Below, piece by piece: positions 24,581 through 32,797 of a DNA stretch of 33,248 nucleotides. Position 1 is the first letter of the stretch. The number at the start of each line of letters is the position of its first letter. This stretch comes from Vannielia litorea. GTDB lineage: Bacteria > Pseudomonadota > Alphaproteobacteria > Rhodobacterales > Rhodobacteraceae. Position numbers and translations under genes: made by a program. The notes below the pieces were generated by a model. That model was not told where the DNA came from, searched no databases, and saw only the letters and a program-made list of their open reading frames with translations. Location of the stretch: contig NZ_QTNQ01000044.1 in NCBI RefSeq assembly GCF_018424695.1, forward strand, positions 1 to 33,248, given 5' to 3'.

Positions 24581-25090
24581 ATGACTGACCCGGCAAGAAT
24601 TGACCCCGAGCGCATTCGCGACAGGCGTGCGCACGAAGATCTCAACATCTTCTCCCGCCTTCCGGCCGTCTACGCCGCCTCGCGCAGACAGGGGCAACAG
24701 TTCCTGAAGGCAGGTGGCGGCATTTCCATCGTCGAATGGCGCGTGCTCTGGGATCTCTGCGAAGCCGGCCCGATGACGATTCGCGATCTTGCGGCGATCC
24801 AGCGCGCCGACCACTCGCTTCTCAGCCGCGCCCTGCCCGAGATGAAGCGCAAGGGCTACGTCTCGATGCATCGTGCCGAGCGCGACAAGCGGCAAACCAT
24901 CGTCGAGGTGACCGCGCAGGGCCGCAACGTTTATGAGGCGGCCGCTCCCGTGATGGCCCGGCGCCGTGCCGCGCTGCGCGAGGTGCTGAACGAAGAGGAG
25001 ACCCGGCAGTTCATCGGGCTTCTCGACCGGCTGGAGGATTTCCTGCGCACCCCGGCCCAAGACATTCTGGAAAAGGACTTCGCACAATGA
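24581..25090 (+). CDS. MarR family transcriptional regulator
   Basis: A 169-residue MarR-type winged-helix protein. The DNA-binding core spans residues about 45-115: ISIVEWRVLWDLCEAGPMTI, AAIQRADHSLLSRALPEMKR and the wing VSMHRAERDKRQTIVEVTAQG. Such regulators usually repress neighbours and release DNA on binding a small acidic or phenolic ligand. The ATG at 24581 follows GGAGGAAACAG. The stop overlaps the start of the sulfatase gene (ATGA), so regulator and enzyme are coupled, and the TRAP genes lie divergently: a likely single regulon. Confidence 0.9.
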   Translation: MTDPARIDPERIRDRRAHEDLNIFSRLPAVYAASRRQGQQFLKAGGGISIVEWRVLWDLCEAGPMTIRDLAAIQRADHSLLSRALPEMKRKGYVSMHRAERDKRQTIVEVTAQGRNVYEAAAPVMARRRAALREVLNEEETRQFIGLLDRLEDFLRTPAQDILEKDFAQ

Positions 25091-26733
25091 CCAGCCGCCC
25101 CAACGTGCTCTGGATCATGGCCGACCAGCTGCGGTTCGACTATCTTAGCTGCTACGGCCACCCGCACCTGCACACGCCCCATATCGACGCGCTGGCCGCC
25201 CGTGGCGTGCGCTTCACCAACGCCTATGTGCAGTCCCCCGTCTGCGGCCCATCGCGGATGTCAGCCTACACCGGGCGTTACGTGCGCTCGCATGGTTCCA
25301 CCTGGAACGGGATGCCACTGCGCGTGGGCGAGCCCACCTTGGGCGATCATCTCCGCGAGGTCGGCGCGCGGGCCGTGCTGGTAGGCAAAACTCATATGAC
25401 CGCCGACGCCGAGGGCATGGCCTGGCTCGGCATCGACCCGGCGAGCGAAATCGGTGTGCGGGTGAGCGAATGTGGCTTCGAGCCCTTCGAGCGCGACGAC
25501 GGGCTGCACCCCGACAGCGCCCGGCAGAACTGGTCGGCCTACGATGATTACCTCGTGGCCCACGGCTATGACTCCGAGAACCCGTGGGAAGACTTCGCCA
25601 ATTCCGGCGTGGGCGACGATGGCGACCTGCTGTCCGCCTGGCTGCTGAAAAACTCGCGCCTGCCCGCCAACGTGCCCGAAGAGCATTCCGAAACCGCCTA
25701 CATGACAGACCGGGCCATCGCCTTCATGCAGGAGGCCGAGGCCGACGGGCGCCCGTGGATGTGCCACCTCAGCTACATCAAGCCGCACTGGCCCTACATC
25801 GTGCCCGCGCCCTACCATGACATGTATGACGAGAGTCACATCGTGCCCCCCGTCCGCTCGGAGGCGGAGAAGGGCACCGACCACCCGCTGGTGGCCGCCT
25901 ATCACGCCGCGCGGGTGTGCCGGAGCTTCTCGCGCGACGAGGTGCGCGAGCACGTGATCCCGGCCTACATGGGCCTCATCAAGCAGCTCGACGACAACCT
26001 CGGGCGGCTCTTTGACTGGATGGACGAGGCCGGGCTAAGCGAGAACACCATCATCGTCGTCACCTCCGACCATGGCGACTACATGGGCGACCACTGGATG
26101 GGCGACAAGGATTTCTACCACGAGATGGCGGTGAAGGTGCCGCTCATCATCGCCGACCCGCGCCCCGAAGCGCAGGGCACGCGCGGGCTGGTCTCGGATG
26201 CGCTGGTCGAGATGATCGACCTCGCCCCGACCTTCATGAACGCGCTCGGCTGCGAGGCCAAGCCCCATGTGATCGAGGGGCGCGACCTGACCCCGATCCT
26301 CCATGGCACCGAGGGTTTCTCGCGGCGCTACGCGATCAGCCAGCATGATTATCACTGGTCCGACATGGCCCGCGCGCTGGAGCAGCCGCAGGAAGATGCG
26401 CACACCACGATGATCTTCGATGGTCGCTGGAAGTACATTCGCTGCGAAGGTTTCCGCCCGGTCCTGTTCGACCTCGAAACCGACCCGCAGGAACTGACCG
26501 ACCTCGGCGGCTCGGAGGCCGAAGAGCACCGCGCGGTGCGCACCCGCATGGAAGCCGCCCTGCTCGATTGGGCCACCCGCCACCACACCCGCATCACCGC
26601 CACACCCGCCGTACTGGCGCGCCAGAAGAAAGCGGCGGAGGGGGGCATTCTCATCGGGTTCTGGGATGAGGCCGAATACGAGGCCGCCACCGGCATCGCC
26701 TTCAACAGCCTCACCCCCATCGGGCGCGGCTGA
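25087..26733 (+). CDS. Sulfatase / phosphonate monoester hydrolase family enzyme
   Basis: A 548-residue cytosolic hydrolase (no signal peptide) of the alkaline-phosphatase superfamily. The N-terminus PNVLWIMADQLRFDYLSCYG supplies metal ligand Asp13; PVCGPSRMSAYTGRY holds the C-x-P-S-R motif (Cys53 to Arg57), the Cys being expected to be turned into formylglycine; VLVGKTHM and later TSDHGDYMGDHWMGDKDFYH give further metal and active-site residues. Members hydrolyse sulfate esters or phosphonate/phosphate monoesters or diesters. Sequence alone does not separate these; the phosphonate monoester hydrolase group is a good alternative. It overlaps marR by 4 bp and lies divergent from a TAXI TRAP importer, which could bring in the substrate. 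Confidence 0.88.
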   Translation: MTSRPNVLWIMADQLRFDYLSCYGHPHLHTPHIDALAARGVRFTNAYVQSPVCGPSRMSAYTGRYVRSHGSTWNGMPLRVGEPTLGDHLREVGARAVLVGKTHMTADAEGMAWLGIDPASEIGVRVSECGFEPFERDDGLHPDSARQNWSAYDDYLVAHGYDSENPWEDFANSGVGDDGDLLSAWLLKNSRLPANVPEEHSETAYMTDRAIAFMQEAEADGRPWMCHLSYIKPHWPYIVPAPYHDMYDESHIVPPVRSEAEKGTDHPLVAAYHAARVCRSFSRDEVREHVIPAYMGLIKQLDDNLGRLFDWMDEAGLSENTIIVVTSDHGDYMGDHWMGDKDFYHEMAVKVPLIIADPRPEAQGTRGLVSDALVEMIDLAPTFMNALGCEAKPHVIEGRDLTPILHGTEGFSRRYAISQHDYHWSDMARALEQPQEDAHTTMIFDGRWKYIRCEGFRPVLFDLETDPQELTDLGGSEAEEHRAVRTRMEAALLDWATRHHTRITATPAVLARQKKAAEGGILIGFWDEAEYEAATGIAFNSLTPIGRG

Positions 26734-26763
26734 GGCCACTCGGCTCAATCGATTCCTGTGAAG

Positions 26764-26840
26764 TGGTCGGGGCGGAGAGATTCGAACTCCCGACCCTCTG
26801 TTCCCAAAACAGATGCGCTACCAGGCTGCGCTACGCCCCG
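26764..26840 (-). tRNA. tRNA-Pro (anticodon TGG)
   Basis: Reading the minus strand from 26840: acceptor CGGGGCG pairs with CGCCCCG, D arm AGCGCAGCCTGGTAGCGC, anticodon stem TCTGT/ACAGA around loop TTTGGGA, T arm with GGTTCGAATC-like GAGTTCGAATCTC, discriminator A and a genomically encoded CCA (26766-26764). It lies 48 bp downstream of the DUF192 gene on the same strand. Confidence 0.97.
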
Positions 26841-26888
26841 ACGAGGCGCGGTTTAGCCTGAGCCGCGGGCAAATGGAAGAGGCTGAAA

Positions 26889-27461
26889 TCATCCCCCTGC
26901 CCCGGCGCAGGGCCAGGCCGCATCGGCACCGAAGGCCGGGTGCAGCATTTGCGCGCCCGGACCGATCCCGAAGGCGCGCGCGAGGCCGCCGTTGATTTCC
27001 AGAACGGCCAGGATGTCATTGCCGCCCGGGATCGGCGTTTCATCCAGCGGCACGGCGTTGGAATGCACCTTCTGCACCACGCCCCGGGCATCCAGAAAGA
27101 TCATGTCGAGCGGGATGAGCGTGTTGCGCATCCAGAAGCTCACGCGCCCAGGACGTGGGTAGATGAAGAGCATGCCAGATGACCGCGCCATGCTCTCGCG
27201 ATGCATCAGGCCCTGCCCGCGCTCGCCCGCATCGTCGGCGATCTCCACCGAAAAGCGCGCCTGGCCGCCATCCCAGCGCAGGCGCACTTCGCCCATCTCG
27301 CATCCGGCGGCGGGCGGCACGAGCGCGTCGCCGGAGCCATCGGGAATCGCGGCAAAGGGCGCAGCCTCTCGGCTGCCCCCCAGATCGAGTTGAGACTCCG
27401 ACTGAGCTGTCAGGACCGCGGGATACAGGAGCAAAACCAGCGAAAGGAAGAAGCCGGGCAT
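26889..27461 (-). CDS. DUF192 family exported protein
   Basis: A 190-residue protein of the DUF192 (UPF0127) family. After a signal peptide (MPGFFLSLVLLLYPAVLTAQ) the DUF192 domain covers about residues 65-175: RFSVEIADDAGERGQGLMHR, GMLFIYPRPGRVSFWMRNTL, IPLDMIFLDARGVV and the late GGLARAFGIGPG. The biochemical role of the family is not known. The start at 27461 gives the signal peptide; the longer frame to 27530 runs into the cold-shock gene. It follows that gene after 35 bp on the same strand, so the two are probably co-transcribed. Confidence 0.85.
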   Translation of the reverse strand: MPGFFLSLVLLLYPAVLTAQSESQLDLGGSREAAPFAAIPDGSGDALVPPAAGCEMGEVRLRWDGGQARFSVEIADDAGERGQGLMHRESMARSSGMLFIYPRPGRVSFWMRNTLIPLDMIFLDARGVVQKVHSNAVPLDETPIPGGNDILAVLEINGGLARAFGIGPGAQMLHPAFGADAAWPCAGAGG

Positions 27462-27496
27462 GGCGCGGGGCCGATCAGGCCACCAGCGCCATGCCC

Positions 27497-28036
27497 TCAA
27501 ACCTTCTTTTCCTTGAGCGCCGATTCCCATGAAAGCACCTGCGTTGCCATTCTGCCGCGTCGCCCTTCGACGACTTTCAGGCAGATTGCCTCGCCCGGTT
27601 GCAGGTCTGCAAGGCCGGAGCGGCGAAGCACTTCAATGTGAACGAAGATGTCCTCGGCCCGGCCGAAGACGTTGGCAAACCCGAAGCCTTTGCCCTTGTC
27701 GAACCACTTCACCCGCGCGGGTTCCAGCGGAAGGGCGGCAAGCTCATCGGGATCGAGCGCGGCCACGTCATCCAGCGGCGGCGCGTCGCCGGCTTCCGGC
27801 GGGTCGATCACGAACACCTCAACAGCCTGCTGGCCACGATCGGTATCCTGCACGCTGATCTCGACGCCCGCACCATCGGCCACCGAGCTCTGCCCGAAGT
27901 TCCGCAACACGTTCGCGTGGAGCAGGATGTCCGGGCCGCCTTCGTCTGCAATGACAAAGCCGAACCCCTTCGCGGGATCAAACCATTTGACACGGCCTCT
28001 GACCCGTCGCTCTGCGTTCTTCTCTTCTTCTTCCAT
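27497..28036 (-). CDS. Cold-shock protein with two CSD domains
   Basis: A 179-residue protein with two cold-shock domains joined by an acidic linker. Domain 1 (residues about 12-80) has [20 protein letters not shown] and [10 protein letters not shown]; domain 2 (about 107-172) has [19 protein letters not shown] and [10 protein letters not shown]. Both keep the RNP1 (K-G-F-G-F) and RNP2-like motifs for single-stranded RNA/DNA binding. The two-domain form is usual in alphaproteobacteria. The start is preceded only by a weak ribosome-binding site, so expression may depend on the leader. A perfect palindrome lies 84 bp upstream. Confidence 0.92.
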   Translation of the reverse strand: MEEEEKNAERRVRGRVKWFDPAKGFGFVIADEGGPDILLHANVLRNFGQSSVADGAGVEISVQDTDRGQQAVEVFVIDPPEAGDAPPLDDVAALDPDELAALPLEPARVKWFDKGKGFGFANVFGRAEDIFVHIEVLRRSGLADLQPGEAICLKVVEGRRGRMATQVLSWESALKEKKV

Positions 28037-28119
28037 TACGGTTCAATATCGTCCTCATGGCGCATGCCGAGCCGTTGGCCCGCCAGACGCTACGCCCCGA
28101 GTAACAAGGGCATTCCCCT

Positions 28120-28133
28120 ACCGTTTAAACGGT
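28120..28133. promoter_or_regulatory. 14-bp perfect palindrome ACCGTTTAAACGGT
   Basis: A fully symmetric 14-mer in the 116-bp gap between pdxH and the cold-shock gene, about 84 bp upstream of the latter. Its position fits a repressor or activator site of the cold-shock promoter; the binding protein is unknown. It is too short in loop to be a terminator. Confidence 0.5.
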
Positions 28134-28152
28134 GTCTGCCAATCCGCGAGTG

Positions 28153-28761
28153 TTACGGATAGAGACGCCGGACCTGCCAATCACCATCGGTCACGGCGGA
28201 ACGCGTCCACCGGAATCGATCGTGAAGACGAAACGCACCATCCGCCCAGAATTCGATCTCGAGTGGCAAGATTCGAATTCCGCCCCAGAACGGAGGACGT
28301 TCGGGATTCTTCCCGTGTTGTGCTGTCACCTTGGCGACCTCTGCGATCAGGGCCGCACGAGACGACAGGGGCGTGCTTTGCCGTGAGGCCCAGGCGCCCA
28401 ACCTGGATTTCAGGGAGCGAGAGGCAAAATATGCGTCGGCCTTCTGGCCGTTTTCCCGCTCCGTGACGCCCCTGACACGAATCTGTCGCCTCAGGGATTT
28501 GGCGTGCCAAACGAAGGCCGCCTTTCCGTTAACGTCAATCTCCCGTGCTTTAGCGCTACCCCAGTTGGTATAAAAGAGAAAGGCGTGATCTTCGATTTCT
28601 TTCAACAAGACCATCCGCGCATTGGGCAGCCCTGCCTCGTCGACGGTCGAAAGGGCTATGGCATTGGGATCATTGGGCTCCGTGCCTTCCGCGTCGGCAA
28701 GCCAGTTGCGCGCAATGGCAAATGGATCGTCGCCCGCGAAGATGCCGCCGCGTTCCGCCAT
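28153..28761 (-). CDS. pdxH: Pyridoxamine 5'-phosphate oxidase
   Basis: A 202-residue FMN-dependent enzyme that oxidises pyridoxine or pyridoxamine 5'-phosphate to pyridoxal 5'-phosphate (vitamin B6 synthesis and salvage). Typical segments: [53 protein letters not shown] for FMN binding, [19 protein letters not shown], and the C-terminal [25 protein letters not shown] end that closes the active site. I chose the Met at 28761 ([14 protein letters not shown]); the open frame upstream to 28971 is antisense to the fabI start. It is divergent from fabI. Confidence 0.95.
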   Translation of the reverse strand: MAERGGIFAGDDPFAIARNWLADAEGTEPNDPNAIALSTVDEAGLPNARMVLLKEIEDHAFLFYTNWGSAKAREIDVNGKAAFVWHAKSLRRQIRVRGVTERENGQKADAYFASRSLKSRLGAWASRQSTPLSSRAALIAEVAKVTAQHGKNPERPPFWGGIRILPLEIEFWADGAFRLHDRFRWTRSAVTDGDWQVRRLYP

Positions 28762-28901
28762 GATCTTTCGTTCCCGTTCTCGGCGGACGTGCCGCCTGTC
28801 TTCTGCTCGGCCCGGGTCAGCCTGCACCGGCCTTCCCTTTCGGTCACCTGTTGGGCGCCGTTGCATGTTTCGCTCACATCCTTGCCCTGTTGCGCCAGCG
28901 C

Positions 28902-28930
28902 TTGCAACCTCGCCCCGGCTTGCCCTAAAG
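28902..28930 (+). promoter_or_regulatory. Candidate fabI promoter
   Basis: TTGCAA (28902-28907) and CTAAAG (28925-28930) with a 17-bp spacer, about 32 bp before the fabI start. Moderate match to sigma-70 elements. Confidence 0.35.
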
Positions 28931-28961
28931 GGAGCGGACAAGATGCGACGGAGGGGTCGGG

Positions 28962-29786
28962 ATGAGTTCACAACTTATGGCAGGCAAACGCGGGCTGATC
29001 ATGGGGCTCGCCAATGACAAGTCCATCGCATGGGGCGTTGCCAAGGCGCTCGCCGACGCCGGTGCAGAACTGGCGCTGACCTATCAGGGCGATGCCTTCA
29101 AAAAGCGCGTCACCCCGCTGGCCGAGCAGCTCGGCTGCACCCTGATGGCCGATTGCGACGTGGGCAACACCGAAAGCGTCGACGCCGCCTTCGCCAAGAT
29201 CGAAGAGGAATGGGGCGGGCTCGACTTCTACGTTCACGCCATCGGCTACTCCGACAAGAACGAGCTGCGCGGCCGCTACGTCGACACCTCGGTCGAGAAC
29301 TTCCGCATGAGCATGGAAATCTCCGTATATTCCTTCACCGCCTGCACAGCGCAAGCCGAGAAGCTGATGAAGAACGGTGGCTCCTGCCTCACCCTCACCT
29401 ACTACGGCGCCGAAAAGGTCATGCCGCATTACAACGTGATGGGCGTCGCCAAAGCCGCGCTGGAGGCCTCCGTGCGCTACCTCGCCGAGGATCTCGGCAA
29501 GGACGGCATCCGCGTCAACGGCATCTCCGCCGGCCCGATCAAGACGCTGGCCGCCTCCGGCATCGGCGACTTCCGCTATATCCTCAAGTGGAATGAGCTG
29601 AACTCGCCGCTGCGCCGCAACGTGACCATCGAAGACGTGGGCAAGAGTGCGCTCTACCTGCTCTCCGATCTCGGCTCCGGCGTGACCGGCGAGATCCACC
29701 ACGTCGACGCAGGCTACCATGCCGTCGGCATGAAGGCCGTGGATGCGCCCGATATCGATGTGGTGACCAAGCGCAAGGGCGAGTGA
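28962..29786 (+). CDS. fabI: Enoyl-[acyl-carrier-protein] reductase (NADH)
   Basis: A 274-residue enoyl-ACP reductase, the last step of each cycle of type II fatty-acid synthesis. Family features: [20 protein letters not shown] for nucleotide binding, [15 protein letters not shown], the active-site Tyr-x6-Tyr-x6-Lys group in [20 protein letters not shown], and [15 protein letters not shown] for the substrate loop. GGAGGGG sets the start at 28962. It is divergent from pdxH and its stop lies next to the end of the convergent LysR gene with only one base between. Confidence 0.95.
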   Translation: MSSQLMAGKRGLIMGLANDKSIAWGVAKALADAGAELALTYQGDAFKKRVTPLAEQLGCTLMADCDVGNTESVDAAFAKIEEEWGGLDFYVHAIGYSDKNELRGRYVDTSVENFRMSMEISVYSFTACTAQAEKLMKNGGSCLTLTYYGAEKVMPHYNVMGVAKAALEASVRYLAEDLGKDGIRVNGISAGPIKTLAASGIGDFRYILKWNELNSPLRRNVTIEDVGKSALYLLSDLGSGVTGEIHHVDAGYHAVGMKAVDAPDIDVVTKRKGE

Positions 29787-29787
29787 C

Positions 29788-30684
29788 TCACCCGCCCTGC
29801 CCGCCGCGCAGGTAGTCGATCATCGCGCGCACCTTCCCCGGAACGAAGCTTCGGCTGGGATACACCAGCCATGCCGCCGTGTCGAAACTCGTGGCCGTCA
29901 CCTCCCAGCCGTCGATGCAGGCGGTGAGGCGTCCCTGCGCAAGATCCTCACCAATCAGCCAATCCGGCAACAAGGCCGGGCCCAGCCCCGCAACCGCCGC
30001 ATCGCGGATTGCCCCGGCGGGGCTCAGAAGAATGTCACCGCCCACTGGCTGGCGCATCACCTCCCCCGCACCCTGACGGAACAGCCAGCGCGAGCGGTAG
30101 TCGCGGAACGGGAAGAGAACGGCCCGGTGCCGCGCCATGTCCTCCGGTCGCAGCAACGGCGGGGCCTTGGCCAGGTAGTCCGGTGCGGCCACCACCCGGT
30201 AGCGCGTGTCCATCCATTTGCTCACCACGTAATCGCCCTCGACCTCCGGCGCGAGGCGGATGGCCAGGTCGATCCGCTCGGCCACGAGATCGATGGTGCT
30301 GTCAGAGAAGATCCCCTCCACCGCCACATCCGGGCAGGCGGCGCGGAACCCGGGAAGGCGCGGCACGATCACGTGCTGCCCGAAGCTGGCCGAGGCCGAG
30401 AGCCGCAACGTGCCCCGCGGCCCGCTCTGAACCGCCCGCGCCTCCTCCCCTGCCCGCTCCAGCTCTTCGGTCAGCGGCGCGATACGGGCCAGGTAGAGCG
30501 CCCCGGCCTCAGTCAGTTCCATCCGCCGCGTGCTGCGCGAGAAGAGCCGCAGCCCCAGCTCGGTTTCGATCCCTGCCACCAGCCGCCCGATGGATGAAGG
30601 ATCGACGCCGCGCTGACGGGCCACGGCGGCAAAGCTGCCCTGGCGGGCGATTTCCTCGATCAGGCTGAGGTCGCTGACGTTCAT
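29788..30684 (-). CDS. LysR family transcriptional regulator
   Basis: A 298-residue LysR-type regulator with winged HTH at residues about 1-60 (LSLIEEIARQGSFAAVARQR, GVDPSSIGRLVAGIETELG) and a substrate-binding domain starting LRLSASASFGQHVIVPRL. HTH signature and TRRMELTEAGALYLA place it in the CrgA/AaeR-like branch by look. It is divergent from a carboxymuconolactone decarboxylase-like gene with 102 bp between, a usual layout for a regulator and its target. Confidence 0.9.
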   Translation of the reverse strand: MNVSDLSLIEEIARQGSFAAVARQRGVDPSSIGRLVAGIETELGLRLFSRSTRRMELTEAGALYLARIAPLTEELERAGEEARAVQSGPRGTLRLSASASFGQHVIVPRLPGFRAACPDVAVEGIFSDSTIDLVAERIDLAIRLAPEVEGDYVVSKWMDTRYRVVAAPDYLAKAPPLLRPEDMARHRAVLFPFRDYRSRWLFRQGAGEVMRQPVGGDILLSPAGAIRDAAVAGLGPALLPDWLIGEDLAQGRLTACIDGWEVTATSFDTAAWLVYPSRSFVPGKVRAMIDYLRGGQGG

Positions 30685-30723
30685 TCCTGCGCTTTCTGCA
30701 TGAGTGTGCGGCGCAAACCGTAA

Positions 30724-30750
30724 TTTATTGCGCCAGATGCAGTCAATAAA
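30724..30750. promoter_or_regulatory. Candidate LysR operator
   Basis: TTTATTG (30724-30730) and CAATAAA (30744-30750) are exact reverse complements separated by 13 bp, in the only AT-rich part of the divergent region. Contains a T-N11-A-type arrangement as expected for LysR regulators. Confidence 0.55.
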
Positions 30751-30786
30751 CCTGCCGTATCGAAATCACGCACCCCGGAGGCCCAT

Positions 30787-31353
30787 ATGCCCGACTTCAC
30801 CCTGCACACCCCCGCCACCGCGCCCGACGGCTCCAAAGCCACGCTCGATGCCGTCACCGCTGCCTGGGGCTTTACCCCGCATATGCACGCCACCATGGCC
30901 GAAAGCCCGGCGGCCATGATCGGCTACGAAACACTCTGGGCGCAGATCGGCGCCTCTGCGCTCAGCCCCGTCGAGCAGCAGGTGGCCTACCAGGCGGTCA
31001 ACGTGCTCCACGGCTGCGGCTACTGCACCATGGGACACAGCTACCTCTCCGCCGAGGCGGGCATGGAGCCTGGAACCATCGCCCGGCTGCGCGCCGGCCA
31101 GCCGCCCGAAAACCCCCGCCTCGCCGCACTCTGGGCCTTCACCCGCCGCGTCGCCGAGGCGCGGGGCGAGGCGGCCGAGGCGGTGCCCGCCTTCCTCGCC
31201 GCAGGCTACAGCCGCGCCAATGTGCTCGACGTGGTGGCCATCATCGCCTGCAAGGTGCTGGCCAATTACATCGCCGCACTGACGGGACTGCCGGATGAAG
31301 AGTTCATGTCCGACCCGGCCCTGGCCTGGACTCCGGCGATGGCCGCCGAGTGA
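30787..31353 (+). CDS. Carboxymuconolactone decarboxylase / AhpD-like protein
   Basis: A 188-residue protein of the CMD/AhpD family. The redox motif CGYC-x3-H (Cys77, Cys80, His84 in HGCGYCTMGHSY) and the preceding PVEQQVAYQAVN helix are typical of the AhpD-type alkylhydroperoxidase fold rather than of true decarboxylases, which lack the CxxC. Likely a thiol-based peroxidase or oxidoreductase partner. No strong ribosome-binding site but GGAGG lies at about 30777-30781. It is followed after 23 bp by an SDR gene, so the two form a unit under the divergent LysR regulator. Confidence 0.87.
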   Translation: MPDFTLHTPATAPDGSKATLDAVTAAWGFTPHMHATMAESPAAMIGYETLWAQIGASALSPVEQQVAYQAVNVLHGCGYCTMGHSYLSAEAGMEPGTIARLRAGQPPENPRLAALWAFTRRVAEARGEAAEAVPAFLAAGYSRANVLDVVAIIACKVLANYIAALTGLPDEEFMSDPALAWTPAMAAE

Positions 31354-31376
31354 CACAAAGCAAAAGGAGACGCCCC

Positions 31377-32141
31377 ATGAGTTTCAAAGGCAAAACCGTG
31401 ATCGTCACCGGCGCCAGCCGTGGCATCGGAGAGGCTACCGCCCGCCACTTCGCCGCCCTCGGCGCACATGTCGTGCTGGCCGCCCGCGATGAAGCCCGTA
31501 TCCGCGCCATCGCAGCCGAACTGGAGGCCGAAGGCCACGCCGCCTGCGCCTGGCCCACCGACGTTGCTGATGAAGCGCAGGTCGCCGCGCTCGTCGCCGC
31601 CACATTGGAGGAAACCGGCCGCCTCGACCTGCTGGTCAACAACGCCGGCCTGATCGACCCCATCGCCCGGCTGGGCGAAAGCACGCCCGAGGCATGGGGC
31701 CGCGTGGTCGATGTCAACCTCAAGGGCGTCTACCACGGGCTGCGCCATGCCATCCCGGCGATGGTGGCGCAGGGCGGCGGCACCGTCGTCAACATCTCCT
31801 CCGGCGCGGCCACCTCTGCGCTGGAGGGCTGGAGCCACTACTGCGCCACCAAGGCCGCCGTGCTGTCACTCACCCGGGTGGCAGACAAGGAGTATCGTAG
31901 CCAGGGCGTGCGGGTGCTCGGCCTCAGCCCCGGCACCGTCGCAACGGCCATGCAGGCGCAGATCCGCGCTTCCGGCATCAACCCGGTCAGCCAGCTCGAC
32001 TGGTCGGCGCATATCCCGCCCGAGTGGGTCGCCCGGGCCATCGAATGGCTCACGACAGAGTCGGCCAATGCCCACCTGGGCACCGACTTTTCGATCAAGA
32101 CGGACGAGGGGCGGCGCCTTGTCGGGCTGGCGGCCACGTAG
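31377..32141 (+). CDS. Short-chain dehydrogenase/reductase
   Basis: A 254-residue classical [16 protein letters not shown] (residues 8-20) binds NAD(P), LLVNNAGLI follows, the catalytic Ser is in NISSGAAT, and Tyr155 and Lys159 form the Y-x3-K pair in [25 protein letters not shown] is the cofactor-closing loop. An Arg after the Gly-rich motif suggests NADP, but the specificity is uncertain; substrate unknown. AAAAGGAG before the ATG at 31377 fixes the start. Second gene of the LysR-linked pair. Confidence 0.92.
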   Translation: MSFKGKTVIVTGASRGIGEATARHFAALGAHVVLAARDEARIRAIAAELEAEGHAACAWPTDVADEAQVAALVAATLEETGRLDLLVNNAGLIDPIARLGESTPEAWGRVVDVNLKGVYHGLRHAIPAMVAQGGGTVVNISSGAATSALEGWSHYCATKAAVLSLTRVADKEYRSQGVRVLGLSPGTVATAMQAQIRASGINPVSQLDWSAHIPPEWVARAIEWLTTESANAHLGTDFSIKTDEGRRLVGLAAT

Positions 32142-32262
32142 AATGCCAAGGGCAGCCCGGCACACACGGGCACCCGCCGCCTCACCCGGAGCACGCCATC
32201 CCTCTCGACGCCGGGGCGTCAGTGGGGATATGACAGGCAAAAAGCTGCACGAGGGACAATCC

Positions 32263-32781
32263 ATGTCAGACCGCCTGCCCCATGAAAAAGGCTTCCACGT
32301 AAGCTGGGACCAGATCCACCGCGACAGCCGGGCGCTGGCCTGGCGGCTCGACGGCAAGGGCCCGGATGACGGCGCATGGCGCGCAGTGGTAGCCATCACC
32401 CGCGGCGGCATGGCGCCCGCGATGATCGTGGCGCGCGAACTCGATATCCGCACCGTCGATACCATCTCGGTCAAGAGCTACCACTCCGGCGGCGGCAAGG
32501 CCGACCAGCGCAGCGAGGCACAGGTGCTCAAGAGCCCCGACGCCGAGATGATGGGCGACGGCACCGGCATCCTCGTGGTCGATGATCTCGTGGATACGGG
32601 CAAGACGCTGGAACTGGTGCGCGAGCTTTATCCCAACGCCCACTTCGCCACCGTCTATGCCAAGCCGCAGGGCGAGCCGATGGTGAACACCTTCATCACC
32701 GGCGTCAGCCAGGACACCTGGATCTTCTTCCCCTGGGACATGGCGCTGCAATATGTCGAGCCCTACCGGGGCAAGGACTGA
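32263..32781 (+). CDS. gpt: Xanthine-guanine phosphoribosyltransferase
   Basis: A 172-residue purine salvage enzyme converting xanthine or guanine and PRPP to XMP or GMP. It has the N-terminal [17 protein letters not shown], the [17 protein letters not shown] segment, the PRPP-binding loop [15 protein letters not shown] and the C-terminal [17 protein letters not shown], all typical of proteobacterial Gpt. The start at 32263 follows GAGGGA; an ATG 11 codons upstream (32230) is in frame but lacks a suitable ribosome-binding site. The aminotransferase gene begins 16 bp after its stop. Confidence 0.94.
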   Translation: MSDRLPHEKGFHVSWDQIHRDSRALAWRLDGKGPDDGAWRAVVAITRGGMAPAMIVARELDIRTVDTISVKSYHSGGGKADQRSEAQVLKSPDAEMMGDGTGILVVDDLVDTGKTLELVRELYPNAHFATVYAKPQGEPMVNTFITGVSQDTWIFFPWDMALQYVEPYRGKD

Positions 32782-32797
32782 GGTGCCAACCCACCCC

